DNA of 34,769 bases, taken from contig SLMV01000001.1 of the NCBI GenBank assembly GCA_007133365.1, positions 1-34,769 on the forward strand, written 5' to 3'. Made by a program: the position numbers and the translations under genes. The notes below the pieces were generated by a model. It saw only the letters and a list, made by a program, of their open reading frames with translations. It was not told the origin of the DNA and did no database searches. Source of the DNA: Clostridia bacterium. GTDB taxonomy: Bacteria; Bacillota; Sulfobacillia; SLMV01. Below, one piece after another: positions 15,309 to 23,976 of the stretch (its first letter is position 1; every line of letters begins with the position of its first letter).

Positions 15309-15325
15309 GGAGATTTGAAATCTCC
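15309..15325. promoter_or_regulatory. Perfect 17-bp palindrome in NCS2 leader (candidate operator)
   Basis: GGAGATTT and AAATCTCC flank one central G. A one-base centre with 8-bp arms fits a dimeric repressor site better than an RNA hairpin. It lies 65 bases upstream of the permease start codon. Confidence 0.45.
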
Positions 15326-15807
15326 AACGTATGTGCATTCGACATTTGAAAGCGACATCCTCTTTGTGTTTTTGGGACCTTCTCAGTCTCGAGACGAATG
15401 AGGTTGTTGAGATGGCCGAGGCTTTCGATTGACGTTGACCGATGGTGACCGCGAAAAATGATCGCCTTGAGCCTATTGGCATTGAACATTATTAGGGGGT
15501 CTTTCTGTCGAAAGGGATTCGTACCGACGCATTTGTTCACGGCCACTCAAGATCGATGGCGGGCGATTGAGCGACTTAGGAGCGCGCGAAGGGATGAAGG
15601 GATGTGGGCGGACCTATCGTGAATGCCCTTGAAGGCGTATCCGACTTCGATTGACATATCCAAGTGGGTCGTCAGGGTTCATTGACCGTGGGCCGAAAAG
15701 CGCGAATCCGGATCGGTCGTTTCCTCTTAAATTTGACGTCCAATGCCAAGGCTTTTGCACCAAGGATCCGTCGTCAATTTGGCGATGTTCCGGGGCATGA
15801 GAGGACA

Positions 15808-15816
15808 TGTTATGAT
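15808..15816 (+). promoter_or_regulatory. Extended -10 promoter for the ABC transporter operon
   Basis: TGTTATGAT is an extended -10 (TGn plus TATGAT). The -35 region at normal spacing (TTCCGG) is poor. It lies about 70 bases before the TTG start. Confidence 0.4.
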
Positions 15817-15888
15817 GCTAACGAATGAGTAGAAACAGGGCTAGCAAACGAAACAGTCATTCTTATTTTGGAAACGGAGGGGTATCAT

Positions 15889-16614
15889 TTGATTACGCTC
15901 GAGGCACTTTCCAAACGCTACCAAAAGGGCGCAGTGAAGGCCGTTGATGAACTGAGCCTCAACGTCAAAGCGGGCGAGATTTTTGGGTTTTTGGGACCCA
16001 ATGGCGCCGGCAAGACGACAACGATCAAAATGATGGTGGGGCTTTTGGTCCCGGATGAGGGCACGGTCACGATCAACGGAAGCCGGATGGATCAAGACCC
16101 GATGGCTGCCAAACAATCGTTGAGTTTTGTGCCTGATACGCCCGAGATCTATGACAAACTCACCGGCTTGGAATATTTGAACTTTCTGGGCGACGTTTAC
16201 CGAGTGCCGGGTCCTCTTCGCCGGTCACGGATCGCGACACTATTGGATTTATTTGAAATGCGTCAGGCAGTCGGAGATTTGATCCAATCCTATTCGCGCG
16301 GAATGCGACAGAAAATTGTTCTCACCGGGGCTTTACTTCATGATCCGGCCGTGTTCATCCTTGATGAACCGATGGTGGGCCTCGATCCCCGTTCGTCGAG
16401 TCATTTAAAGGACTACATGCGGGACCATTGCGCTCGGGGGAATACCGTGTTCTTCTCGACGCATGTGTTGGACGTTGCCGAACGTTTTTGTGACCGAATC
16501 GGCATCATTCACCGTGGTCAGCTCATTGCAACCGGGACCATGGCGGCTCTTCGGGAACGAGCCAAACAACGAGAGTCCTTGGAATCGATCTTCTTGGAGC
16601 TGACGGGATCATGA
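15889..16614 (+). CDS. ABC transporter ATP-binding protein
   Basis: 241 aa from a TTG at 15889 preceded by GGAGGGG at 6-nt spacing, the same arrangement as in the oxidoreductase gene. The track start at 15868 lies upstream of that site and is rejected. All ATPase motifs are present: Walker A GPNGAGKTTT, a signature loop in the form YSRGMRQK, Walker B VFILDEPMVGLDP and the H-loop STHVLD. It is closest to the ABC-2/drug-and-lipid exporter type with a short C-terminal tail. Its stop overlaps the ATG of the next gene (ATGA), so the ATPase and membrane protein are translated together. The cargo is unknown. Confidence 0.92.
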   Translation: MITLEALSKRYQKGAVKAVDELSLNVKAGEIFGFLGPNGAGKTTTIKMMVGLLVPDEGTVTINGSRMDQDPMAAKQSLSFVPDTPEIYDKLTGLEYLNFLGDVYRVPGPLRRSRIATLLDLFEMRQAVGDLIQSYSRGMRQKIVLTGALLHDPAVFILDEPMVGLDPRSSSHLKDYMRDHCARGNTVFFSTHVLDVAERFCDRIGIIHRGQLIATGTMAALRERAKQRESLESIFLELTGS

Positions 16615-18305
16615 TGTTCGTCCGCCTCCTGCTACTTCAGCTTCGCGTCAATTTTAGTTTGTCGGCGCTCCGATGGTATTGGTTCAATGATCGAAAGAAG
16701 TTCCTTACCAGCATCGGGATCATGGCGTTGATCGTTGCGTCAATTGGCCCCCTCTTTTACTTGTATTCGATATTCGTTCTTGAAACCTTCGCGGCGGCTG
16801 CTCCCCTTGGTCAAACCGAAGTGGTCCTTACCTCCGCCCTGGTACTGACAGCATTTTTGATCGCAATGTTAAATCTAGGGTTTGTTCTTTCGGTTTTTTA
16901 TTATTCCCGCGATCTTGCTCTGTTGGTGTCGTTGCCGCTTCGCCCCGGCGAAATCTTGGCTTCGAAGTTCGGTGTAGTTTTGGTCTACAATTATCTGATC
17001 ATTTTGCCCTTTTTGCTCCCGGCGATCGGAGTGTTCGGATTTCAAAGTGCCATCCGTTGGGACTACTGGTTGATTAGCGGAGTCGTTGTGCTTTTGGCCC
17101 CGGTCATTCCCCTGGTCGTGGTGTCCCTTTTTCTCCTCGTCTTGATGCGATTAACCAACCTCAGCCAAAAACGGGATGCGCTGCGTATGATGGGCCTATT
17201 GGGATTTTTCCTTGGGGTGTTGGCATTGAACTGGATATTTGGAAGTGTCAGGCCGGGAGAGGAAGCGACCTTCATTGAATCGGTTTTATTGGCCCAAGAT
17301 GGATTGATTCATTTTGTTTCCCGTATGTATCCTCCGGCGCTTTGGGCCACCCGTGCGCTGGTAGCGAGTGGGCTTACTCAATTCTACAACCTGCTTGGGT
17401 ATCTGCTCTTAAGTGGTGTGGGTGTAATTGGACTCATTGAGGTCGGACAACGTATCTTCTATGAAGGCCTGATCGGAGGCGAAGAAGTCAGGCGGGGTCG
17501 ACACCTTGCCGATGATGATTTGGGTCGCCGGCTTGGCCGGGTTCATTCGCCAGAGTGGGCCATCGCCATGCGCGAAATCAAGTACCTCATTCGGACCCCC
17601 ATCTTTTTCTTCAATAGCCTTCTCATCCTCTTGGCGCTGCCAGCCATTCTTCTCGTGCCGGTCGTGGCAGGCGGGACCCTCGAGGTGGTGCTGAGTGGGC
17701 TCGAAGCCGAAGTGCCACGTCCAGTTCAGTTGTTAGGAGGTGGGGCCTTTATCGGCATGATGGCGCTTTTTGCGCCGGCGGCGTCCAGTTCGTTTTCTCG
17801 GGAAGGCCGACAATTTTGGATTTCTCAGCTGATTCCGTTGTCCGCTCGCCAACACATTCGGGGGAAACTCTTGTATGCATTTTTGCTCGCGGCATTGGCG
17901 CTCCCGGTGGTGTTGTTGGGTGCCTGGCTATGGCTTCCTTGGCGTCCTTTGGAAATTGTGATTGCGCTCGGTGCTGGGTTGATCTTGAGTTTCCCCATGA
18001 TTACTCTCAGCCTGTGGATTGATTTGTTACGTCCTTACCTCGACTGGGATAGCCCCGATAAGGCAATCAAACAGAACATCAACGTGTTATTGGCCATGCT
18101 CGGAGGCAGCGTCGTTTTTGTCGGGCTATATTTTTGGGGTCGTTTTCTGTTTGAGCGCGGGCAGGATCCTTGGATGATTTATGGGGGCGTCTTGGGGGTA
18201 GCCCTTCTGATTGGGTATGTGTTTTGGGTATTGCTGTATCGGCTGGCACGAATCCGTTACCGCTTCGTCGATCCGCCGCCCAACGATGAGGTGAGGGAAC
18301 GATGA
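16611..18305 (+). CDS. ABC transporter permease subunit
   Basis: 564 aa with about 12 hydrophobic segments in two blocks, separated by a charged cytosolic stretch (GGEEVRRGRHLADDDLGRRL). The ATG overlaps the ATPase stop by 4 bases. It resembles the large ABC-2-type exporter permeases of Firmicutes that pair with a single ATPase. The region DLALLVSLPLRPGEILASKF after the second helix pair, and the matching FWISQLIPLSARQHIRGKLL in the second half, are typical coupling-helix segments and suggest an internal duplication. No resistance, lantibiotic or regulatory gene is adjacent, so the exported substrate remains open. Confidence 0.82.
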   Translation: MMFVRLLLLQLRVNFSLSALRWYWFNDRKKFLTSIGIMALIVASIGPLFYLYSIFVLETFAAAAPLGQTEVVLTSALVLTAFLIAMLNLGFVLSVFYYSRDLALLVSLPLRPGEILASKFGVVLVYNYLIILPFLLPAIGVFGFQSAIRWDYWLISGVVVLLAPVIPLVVVSLFLLVLMRLTNLSQKRDALRMMGLLGFFLGVLALNWIFGSVRPGEEATFIESVLLAQDGLIHFVSRMYPPALWATRALVASGLTQFYNLLGYLLLSGVGVIGLIEVGQRIFYEGLIGGEEVRRGRHLADDDLGRRLGRVHSPEWAIAMREIKYLIRTPIFFFNSLLILLALPAILLVPVVAGGTLEVVLSGLEAEVPRPVQLLGGGAFIGMMALFAPAASSSFSREGRQFWISQLIPLSARQHIRGKLLYAFLLAALALPVVLLGAWLWLPWRPLEIVIALGAGLILSFPMITLSLWIDLLRPYLDWDSPDKAIKQNINVLLAMLGGSVVFVGLYFWGRFLFERGQDPWMIYGGVLGVALLIGYVFWVLLYRLARIRYRFVDPPPNDEVRER

Positions 18306-18516
18306 TGGTGGTTTGTCGCTTAAGATTGCAGGTGGGATGATCGCACCAAGGCAATGCCGGACTTTGCGTGTGGATCATTGGAAATGATGGTCGATCGAGC
18401 CGACACCCACGCATCTGTCGGTCCGGGGTTGAGTTCGCGAGTTCTTTTGTCGTCTCGGCCGGGGAGAGGGGACACAAGGATATTCTGACGGAAGCGGCAT
18501 TGTCGATGGATCGCGA

Positions 18517-18558
18517 GCGTTTTACCTTTGCGGATGCGAAACGTGATGGTTAAAACGC
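18517..18558. repeat. Long inverted repeat after the GGDEF/HD-GYP gene
   Basis: GCGTTTTACC (18517-18526) pairs with GGTTAAAACGC (18548-18558), ten base pairs with one bulged T, around a 21-base loop. It starts 9 bases after the minus-strand gene's stop codon. No T-run follows, so it is a 3'-end hairpin rather than a classical terminator. The rest of the 18306-18566 gap shows nothing I recognise. Confidence 0.45.
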
Positions 18559-18566
18559 CTCTTTTG

Positions 18567-20735
18567 TCATCGCTTTTTCGATTGTTGTTCATTTTCATGA
18601 TTGCCATCAAGGACCTCTTCAACAAATCGGTGGGCCAAATGTGGGTCAAATTGTCGACCTGCATACTGCAGGATTTCCTCGCGTGCAGCGTGAGGTGGGC
18701 GCGCCGGACGGAACGGGCGTTTTTCGGTCATCGAGGTGTAGGCATCGGCGATTGTTAAAATGCGTGATTCGAGTGGAATATCGGAGCCTTTCAGCCCCAG
18801 GGGATAACCGGAGCCATCCCAGTGCTCATGGTGTTTTAATACAATGTCGGCGATGTCGGACAATTCCGGAACACTGTTGAGGATACGATACCCGATGGCT
18901 GGGTGACGCCGGATTTCCTCAAATTCCTGAGGGGTAAGCGGAGACGGCTTGCGAAGAAGTCCCGGATCGATACCCACCTGTCCAATATCGTGCAACAAAG
19001 CGGCTGTGGCCAACGTGTCCAAGTGTCCATCCGATAACCCAAGGATGCGCCCTAATTCAAGCGCATAAAAGCGGACTCGCTGGGTATGATTTCGGTCCAT
19101 TTCGGATTCCATCCTGGATTGGATGATGGAATCCACGATTGAACGCCTGATCTGATGGCCTTGTGTTAATTTTTGGCGGTACATGTTTTCTTCGGCGCGT
19201 GCCAAGGTCTCCCGGATGTTTACATCGGAGCGCGCTTTGACGTCCCATCCGATGGCGAGGGAAATCACGAGGGGCTCGATGGTCAAGGATTCGGTGTTTT
19301 GATGAATCCGCCGCACCACTTCAGCGGCTTCCTGGTAATCGGTTTTGGGGAGCAGGATAGCGAATTCATCGCCTCCCAGCCGCGCGATGATATCGTCGGC
19401 ACGGCAGGCATTTTTGAGACTGTTGGCTGTCGCCTTCAGAAGTTCGTCCCCCATCGAATGGCCAAAGGCATCATTTGCCAGTTTCAGTCCGTTAATGTCG
19501 GCCATGATGACAGCGAAGGGGAGGTTGCGCGGCGTGTCCAATCGGCGGAGTTCTTCTTCAAAAAAGCGTCGGTTGTATAGACCGGTGAGTTGATCATGAA
19601 AGCTCAAATAGAGAATGTGTTCTTGTTTCTCCTTTTCTAATGTAACGTCACGGAAGATCAGAACAGCGCCTTGGATTTGTCCCGACTCATTACGGATGGG
19701 GGCAATGCTGTCGCTGATGGGGATTTGGGTTCCATCGGCGGCTAGCAACGTAAGATCATCGCTTAATTGAAGAGAACGACCGTCTCTTAAAACGTCTTGG
19801 ACCGGATCGAGCAAGCGCCCGTCCTTATTTCTAACCACAAAAATATCACGAAGCCGATGGTTGAGGGCCTCCTTTTCCGACAACCCGATCAACGTTTCAG
19901 CCTGTTTATTGAGCATCGTGATCTGACCGTAAGCATTGGTGGCGATAAAGGCATCTCCCAACGACTGGATGGTAATTCGCAGGCGTTCTCGTTCCTCGCG
20001 CAATCGAAATTCAATATCCGCTTTATCGATAGCATCGGAAAGAATGTTTGCTAATACCGTTAACAATCGAATCTCTTGTTTGTTCCACGGTTTGGTCTTT
20101 TGAGAGGCAAAGGCCAAAGCCCCTTGAATGGATTCTTCGATGATCATGGGTACTAGGAGGATGGATTGCAATTTAGCCCGTGCCATGTAACCAAGCGCCA
20201 TATCGTCGATTTTACCAACCAAAATTTCCCGATCGCGGATGTGTAAATAACCCTCGTTTAGAAATTGGGTCTCAAACCACGCCGGATCCTTGAGATCGAT
20301 GGTGATCCCCGACATCGCCATTTGGTGAGAGCGACCATGGGTTAACTGCCACCGCTGGCGGTGATCAATCTGAAATAGTAAGCAGGCACCTAGATCTAAG
20401 GTTTGTGTGATATCATGGAGCATTTCGTCGATTTGATTGGAGAGGTGAACGGACGGTTCTTCGCCGAAACGAGTGGACGTTCGACGAAGCAACTCCGAAA
20501 CGGTAAGTTGGCGGCGAAGTTTGTCTCGTACTTGCTTTGTCCGATAGATGAAATAGCTAAACCCAATTAAAACGACGATCAATATAACGGGGAGACTCCA
20601 TTGAAAAGGGGCGATCTCAAGAAGTCCTTCAAACCGAGAAAGGATCGCCATTTGTGAGCTCCCTAGATTGCTTATCACTGGAGGAAAGGTCGATTGAATC
20701 CAAAAAGAGAGAAGAAGTAGCATCCCAATACCCAT
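18567..20735 (-). CDS. Membrane-anchored GAF-PAS-GGDEF-HD-GYP protein (c-di-GMP turnover)
   Basis: 722 aa from the first ATG (20735). The upstream GTGs at 20780 and 20750 are possible but no ribosome site decides the matter. The order is: hydrophobic N terminus, a clear membrane helix WSLPVILIVVLIGFSYFIYR, a GAF domain (about 95-245), a PAS domain (about 255-375), GGDEF with an intact LGGDEF at 454-458 preceded by the inhibitory RxxD site (RADD), then HD-GYP (about 560-710) with HD at 582-583 and HHEHWDGSGYP. It could both make c-di-GMP and break it down, with GAF/PAS input choosing. One oddity is HDIGQ in place of the usual HDIGK. The gene stands alone and is convergent with the ABC operon. 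Confidence 0.9.
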   Translation of the reverse strand: MGIGMLLLLSFWIQSTFPPVISNLGSSQMAILSRFEGLLEIAPFQWSLPVILIVVLIGFSYFIYRTKQVRDKLRRQLTVSELLRRTSTRFGEEPSVHLSNQIDEMLHDITQTLDLGACLLFQIDHRQRWQLTHGRSHQMAMSGITIDLKDPAWFETQFLNEGYLHIRDREILVGKIDDMALGYMARAKLQSILLVPMIIEESIQGALAFASQKTKPWNKQEIRLLTVLANILSDAIDKADIEFRLREERERLRITIQSLGDAFIATNAYGQITMLNKQAETLIGLSEKEALNHRLRDIFVVRNKDGRLLDPVQDVLRDGRSLQLSDDLTLLAADGTQIPISDSIAPIRNESGQIQGAVLIFRDVTLEKEKQEHILYLSFHDQLTGLYNRRFFEEELRRLDTPRNLPFAVIMADINGLKLANDAFGHSMGDELLKATANSLKNACRADDIIARLGGDEFAILLPKTDYQEAAEVVRRIHQNTESLTIEPLVISLAIGWDVKARSDVNIRETLARAEENMYRQKLTQGHQIRRSIVDSIIQSRMESEMDRNHTQRVRFYALELGRILGLSDGHLDTLATAALLHDIGQVGIDPGLLRKPSPLTPQEFEEIRRHPAIGYRILNSVPELSDIADIVLKHHEHWDGSGYPLGLKGSDIPLESRILTIADAYTSMTEKRPFRPARPPHAAREEILQYAGRQFDPHLAHRFVEEVLDGNHENEQQSKKR

Positions 20736-21385
20736 TTCTTTATCTGCCACCCGGGCCCTTGTGCCGAAAGCCGGTTCCACGTTGTCATTGGGCTATGCGA
20801 ACCGCCAATACTAAAGCGAAACCAATCCCCCGAGATAACTAATCGGATCTAATAATGTGAGTCTCGAGTATATAATGAATTCTGCCTTTTTGTTCCAAAT
20901 CCTGCTCTATGGACCATTGATTTATCGTGAAGCAAATGGTGGGGGACACGATCGGACGATGGACGGTCCGGCCGGTATATCGTCGGTCGACGAGCGTTTC
21001 TCGCCAAGGGCTCTCGGATTTTGCCTCAAGATGTTCACGGGAAGTTGAGAGGTGAACCGGCGTTCCCGCGGATATAGGCAATGGAGGAGAGATGGTCATC
21101 CTTACGGTCTTGGGGATCTGTGGCAACGGTTTCGTTCGCTGCACTTGCAACACTTACTCCAACGAACGGACCGAGCCTTCGTCATTTCCTGAAAAATGAT
21201 GATGGAAAACGGCGAAGTCGATTCTGACCTGATATTGGATCATCGCTTTTCTCCTTAGATGGTCACACCCTGTATTGCTATCTTGCCATGTACAATCCGC
21301 CAACTCTTCAAGAAGACATAGTCCTTAACGCTCATGCTTTCTTTCGTTCGCGTGTTTTTGGGAGACTCTCGAAGATTCCCTCACG
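20736..21385. other. Long intergenic region between the GGDEF/HD-GYP gene and the CPBP pseudogene
   Basis: About 650 bases. The track ORF at 20839-21153 (minus) has no recognisable domain and no ribosome site. A possible minus-strand promoter for the GGDEF/HD-GYP gene is TTGGAA, 17 bases, TTATAT near 20868-20896, overlapping a plus-strand TATAAT at 20871-20876. I see no repeats or RNA motifs beyond short 5-bp dyads. Confidence 0.4.
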
Positions 21386-22272
21386 CTACCGAGGGTTCTC
21401 TGGGATGTGATCCGGTGAATCGCCCGTGGTTTGATCTTGAAGGTGTGGGCAGGGAGTGGCCATCCATTGCCAGGAAAAGAGCGTGACGGCGAGCATCAAT
21501 CCGGCGTGAATAGCGGTGTCCAAAGAGGCCGACACGGAGGGCGTCAATTCCCCGGCGACGTTGCCCAAACCATGAAAGAGAAGCGGGGCAAAGGTCACGC
21601 GGCCGGCAGCATTGTAGAACCATCTATACAGGGGCGAGCTGATGATGGCGAGGTGGAACGCCCAGAAAGCCCAAGTCCCAAGGCCTAGCCCGTGCTGATA
21701 GGTCCCCGGCAAAAAAACAGAGGAAGATGCCAGACTGCCCAAAAAATACCAATTGATAGGGCGGCGAGGGCGATAGGAAAATGCCGTTGGAGTGCTTCTT
21801 GAGCATAGCCGCGCCAACCGATTTCCTCTAAAGCACCGATGACCAGACCGACCAAAATGAAGGAAATTGTACCAACCTCAAACCATTTATCATTGTGGCT
21901 AACCATCCATTCCCAAAGGACCGGCGCGAAAACCAACACAGCCACCAAACCGATAATTCTTAAATACCAATGCCCGGAAAGGGTGAAAGGATTTAGGGAG
22001 CGAAGGATGAAAGAAATTCCCGAAAGGTCCATCCTTAAGTCCCAGCGATCGAAAATGATCAAAAGAACGGCGATGATGAGGGGGTCAAGGCCACCCAATA
22101 AAGAAAACAGGGCGGCAGGGAAATTGAGCCAAGGCTATCCACGGTAGTAAGCAGCCCCAAAGAAAAACCATGACCATCCCAACGTTCCGAACAAATATAA
22201 CCAAGGAGCCGGTGCTTTGGATGGGCTCGGTTCCGGTTGTTGCTTCCTGCGCTTGAGGGATATCGTTTTCAT
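21386..22272 (-). pseudogene. CPBP-family intramembrane metalloprotease, broken by an amber codon and a frameshift
   Basis: Read from the ATG at 22272, the protein begins MKTISLKRRKQQPEP, has a membrane segment ending FFFGAAYYRG, then meets TAG as codon 46 (22137-22135). The same frame continues with GGLDPLIIAVLLIIF and the catalytic motifs of the CPBP (Abi/CAAX protease) family, EEIGWRGYAQEAL and FWAVWHLPLFF. At a run of seven T (minus strand; 21711-21717) the frame is lost. The C-terminal part continues in another frame as PGTYQHGLGLGTWAF and LLFHGLGNVAGEL, ending at 21386. Five or eight T would restore it. The family cleaves membrane proteins or processes prenylated or bacteriocin-type peptides. 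As read, no intact enzyme can be made unless there is readthrough and slippage. Confidence 0.85.
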
Positions 22273-22509
22273 GATTGTTCTACCCCTTACAACGTTATCG
22301 ATACGGGGGGTTCGGGCTCGTTGAAATCGGATCGAGCATGGATTCTTCCAACCTTTGGATTGGGTGCTTCGCGTTTCATTTCAGTCCTCGAAAACTTTCA
22401 GCGATATGCGCGCAAGATCTTTTAGTCTTTAGGTTCGAGCGTTGAAGTTTGATTCCGTTGTTCAAACGGTGTTGCTGTTCGAATATTCGTAGAGAGTATG
22501 CCACACAAA

Positions 22510-22541
22510 AACAGGGCTCCCGAAGATCGGGAGCCCTGTTT
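22510..22541 (-). terminator. Strong intrinsic terminator of the desuccinylase-like gene
   Basis: AACAGGGCTCCCGA (22510-22523) and TCGGGAGCCCTGTT (22527-22540) form a 14-bp stem with a 3-base loop. On the minus strand it is followed by TTTTTGTG (counting the last stem Ts). It begins 20 bases after the stop codon of the minus-strand gene. Confidence 0.92.
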
Positions 22542-22560
22542 GAAGCTGATTTGACGGTTC

Positions 22561-23598
22561 TTAGAAGTCCAGCTCGACGGTTTCGACGAGTTGACCCAAG
22601 TTACCGAGCCACTTCCACTGGCCAGCGGTCGGCCAGGTTAGTCCGGTGTTGAGCACAATACCCGAATTCGGGCAGAGAATTTCGCCGGTTTTCTCTCCGG
22701 TCAACGGATCGTAAACGGTGGCGAAGACGTCGCCTTCTTCTAGGTGGTCGCCCCACTGGAAGTCACGAATGAAGATACCGGCTTGAGTACCGGACCAGAT
22801 CTCTTCATCGCCGGCGTCGTAAATCTCGGCAACGTCGGACTCGGTCTCGATCTTACCTTCGAGCATGCCGAGGAGAATCATGACGTTCTTGATGCCACGG
22901 ACGCAGACTTGTATTTGGTCGTTACCGACGAAGTGATAGTTTTCTTTCTCTTCGTTATACTCATACCACGCACTACCGCCGCCGACCTCGGGGGTGATGG
23001 ACGGAACGCCCATGTCAACGGCTGCATCTTTGAGGCCGCCGCCCCAGCGCTTGGGTCGCTTACGGAAGATTTGCTTAAGACCAAATGCCAAGGCCATTTG
23101 TTTCGACTTTTCGATAACCTCGGGTTCACCATGTTCGCCCGGATAAATGGTGTACCAGACCAGGCCTTCTCCACCGCCGGAGTGCATATCGATGACGGCG
23201 TCAGCCTTGGTGACGAGCTCGTTAATGTACATCCAGGCCAACTGAGCCGTGGGGGAACCTTCGAGGCTAGCATCATCGGCGTTACGGTTTAAGTTCTCAC
23301 CGTCCCAATACGTGCGGCGACTGGTAAATTCAAAAGCCGATGTGTTGGCAACGGGAACGGCGATCAGGGTGCCCTTAAGATCTTTTGGATCGATTTCGCG
23401 AAGAATTTGGCCCAAGGCGAAGGTGCCGATGGCTTCCGCGCCGTGAACGGCGGAGCTGGCCAGCAGGACGGGCCCGTCCTCTGCCCCTCGCACTATGTTG
23501 ATAGGAATGTGAATCGGAATACCGGAAATCGTCTTGGAACTTTGAAGGTAACCAAATGCCTTTTCACCTGGGCCTGCTTCGATGTCTCGAATCTTCAT
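22561..23598 (-). CDS. Succinylglutamate desuccinylase/aspartoacylase family protein
   Basis: 345 aa with a perfect AAGGAGGAG at good spacing. It belongs to the zinc hydrolases of the AstE/AspA (M14-like) family: SAVHGAEAIG carries the first zinc ligands (HxxE), NLNRNA the substrate-binding Arg, DMHSGGGEG the third ligand region, and SITPEVGGGSAW the catalytic Glu. The C-terminal domain, GDEEIWSGTQAGIFIRD to GIVLNTGL, is the usual barrel-sandwich tail. Members remove acyl groups from N-acyl amino acids and related amides in the cytosol. A divergent M14 carboxypeptidase lies across the intergenic region, suggesting a shared role in using acylated amino acids or peptides, an inference. The leader is about 285 bases long and repeat-rich. 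Confidence 0.9.
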   Translation of the reverse strand: MKIRDIEAGPGEKAFGYLQSSKTISGIPIHIPINIVRGAEDGPVLLASSAVHGAEAIGTFALGQILREIDPKDLKGTLIAVPVANTSAFEFTSRRTYWDGENLNRNADDASLEGSPTAQLAWMYINELVTKADAVIDMHSGGGEGLVWYTIYPGEHGEPEVIEKSKQMALAFGLKQIFRKRPKRWGGGLKDAAVDMGVPSITPEVGGGSAWYEYNEEKENYHFVGNDQIQVCVRGIKNVMILLGMLEGKIETESDVAEIYDAGDEEIWSGTQAGIFIRDFQWGDHLEEGDVFATVYDPLTGEKTGEILCPNSGIVLNTGLTWPTAGQWKWLGNLGQLVETVELDF

Positions 23599-23635
23599 AT
23601 ACTTCTCTCCTCCTTCTAAAGATGTTGTATTGCCT

Positions 23636-23657
23636 CCGAGACCTATTTAGGTCTCGG
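23636..23657. repeat. Perfect 10-bp-arm palindrome in the desuccinylase-like leader
   Basis: CCGAGACCTA and TAGGTCTCGG flank two central bases, 38 bases upstream of the start codon. No T-run follows on the minus strand, so it is not a terminator. It may be an operator or an RNA hairpin controlling ribosome access or mRNA stability. Confidence 0.6.
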
Positions 23658-23891
23658 GGTTTCCACACCGGGGGATAAACCCGCCGATGTTGAACCCGAG
23701 GATGTTGAACATTGTCAGGGGGAACATGCCTCCCGGACCGGCATAAACATAAAGCAATCCTGCCGAAGAGCAGGAAATTGTAGCTCCGGTTACTAACTAC
23801 TTCTACAGGTGAATGAAATACACCTGCTCGCGGATTGATATTCGAACGACGAATCGTTAGGCGATTTACGCCGATCACTCACTATTCCAAC

Positions 23892-23919
23892 AGTATCATG
23901 TTAAATTCCTTGGCGTCAA
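23892..23919 (-). promoter_or_regulatory. Candidate promoter of the desuccinylase-like gene
   Basis: On the minus strand TTGACG (23919-23914), 16 bases, then GATACT (23897-23892). Transcription would start near 23885, giving a leader of about 285 nt. Confidence 0.45.
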
Positions 23920-23963
23920 GACGATTCGATTAAAACAGTAAAGATAAAATAATATTTGAAAGA

Positions 23964-23976
23964 TTATACTGTATAA
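23964..23976. promoter_or_regulatory. Odd-centred palindrome in the divergent promoter region
   Basis: TTATAC and GTATAA flank a single T inside AT-rich DNA. It overlaps TATACT and TATAAA sequences that could serve as -10 elements for the M14 gene, so it may be an operator. Confidence 0.35.

Larger units (their letters stand above)
15245..15888. other. Long intergenic region between divergent NCS2 permease and ABC transporter
   Basis: About 640 bases with no believable gene; the overlapping track ORFs at 15261-15546 have no domain and no ribosome site. On the permease side are the palindromes GTGGTT-A-AACCAC (15268-15280) and one with 8-bp arms (15309-15325). On the ABC side there is an extended -10 promoter. 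I looked on the minus strand for purine, PRPP and guanidine riboswitch core motifs and did not find them. Confidence 0.5.

Noticed and set aside
15265-15546. 73- and 93-aa minus-strand ORFs upstream of the NCS2 permease
   Set aside because: No recognisable domain, no ribosome site, and they cover the palindrome-bearing leader.
15281-15560. Possible purine or related riboswitch before the NCS2 permease
   Set aside because: The conserved core blocks of purine, PRPP and guanidine riboswitches were not found on the minus strand.
20839-21153. 104-aa minus-strand ORF
   Set aside because: Unknown composition, no ribosome site, no domain; treated as chance.
23564-23878. 104-aa Arg-rich minus-strand ORF overlapping the desuccinylase-like start
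   Set aside because: Arg-rich shadow frame running through the palindrome and into the real gene.
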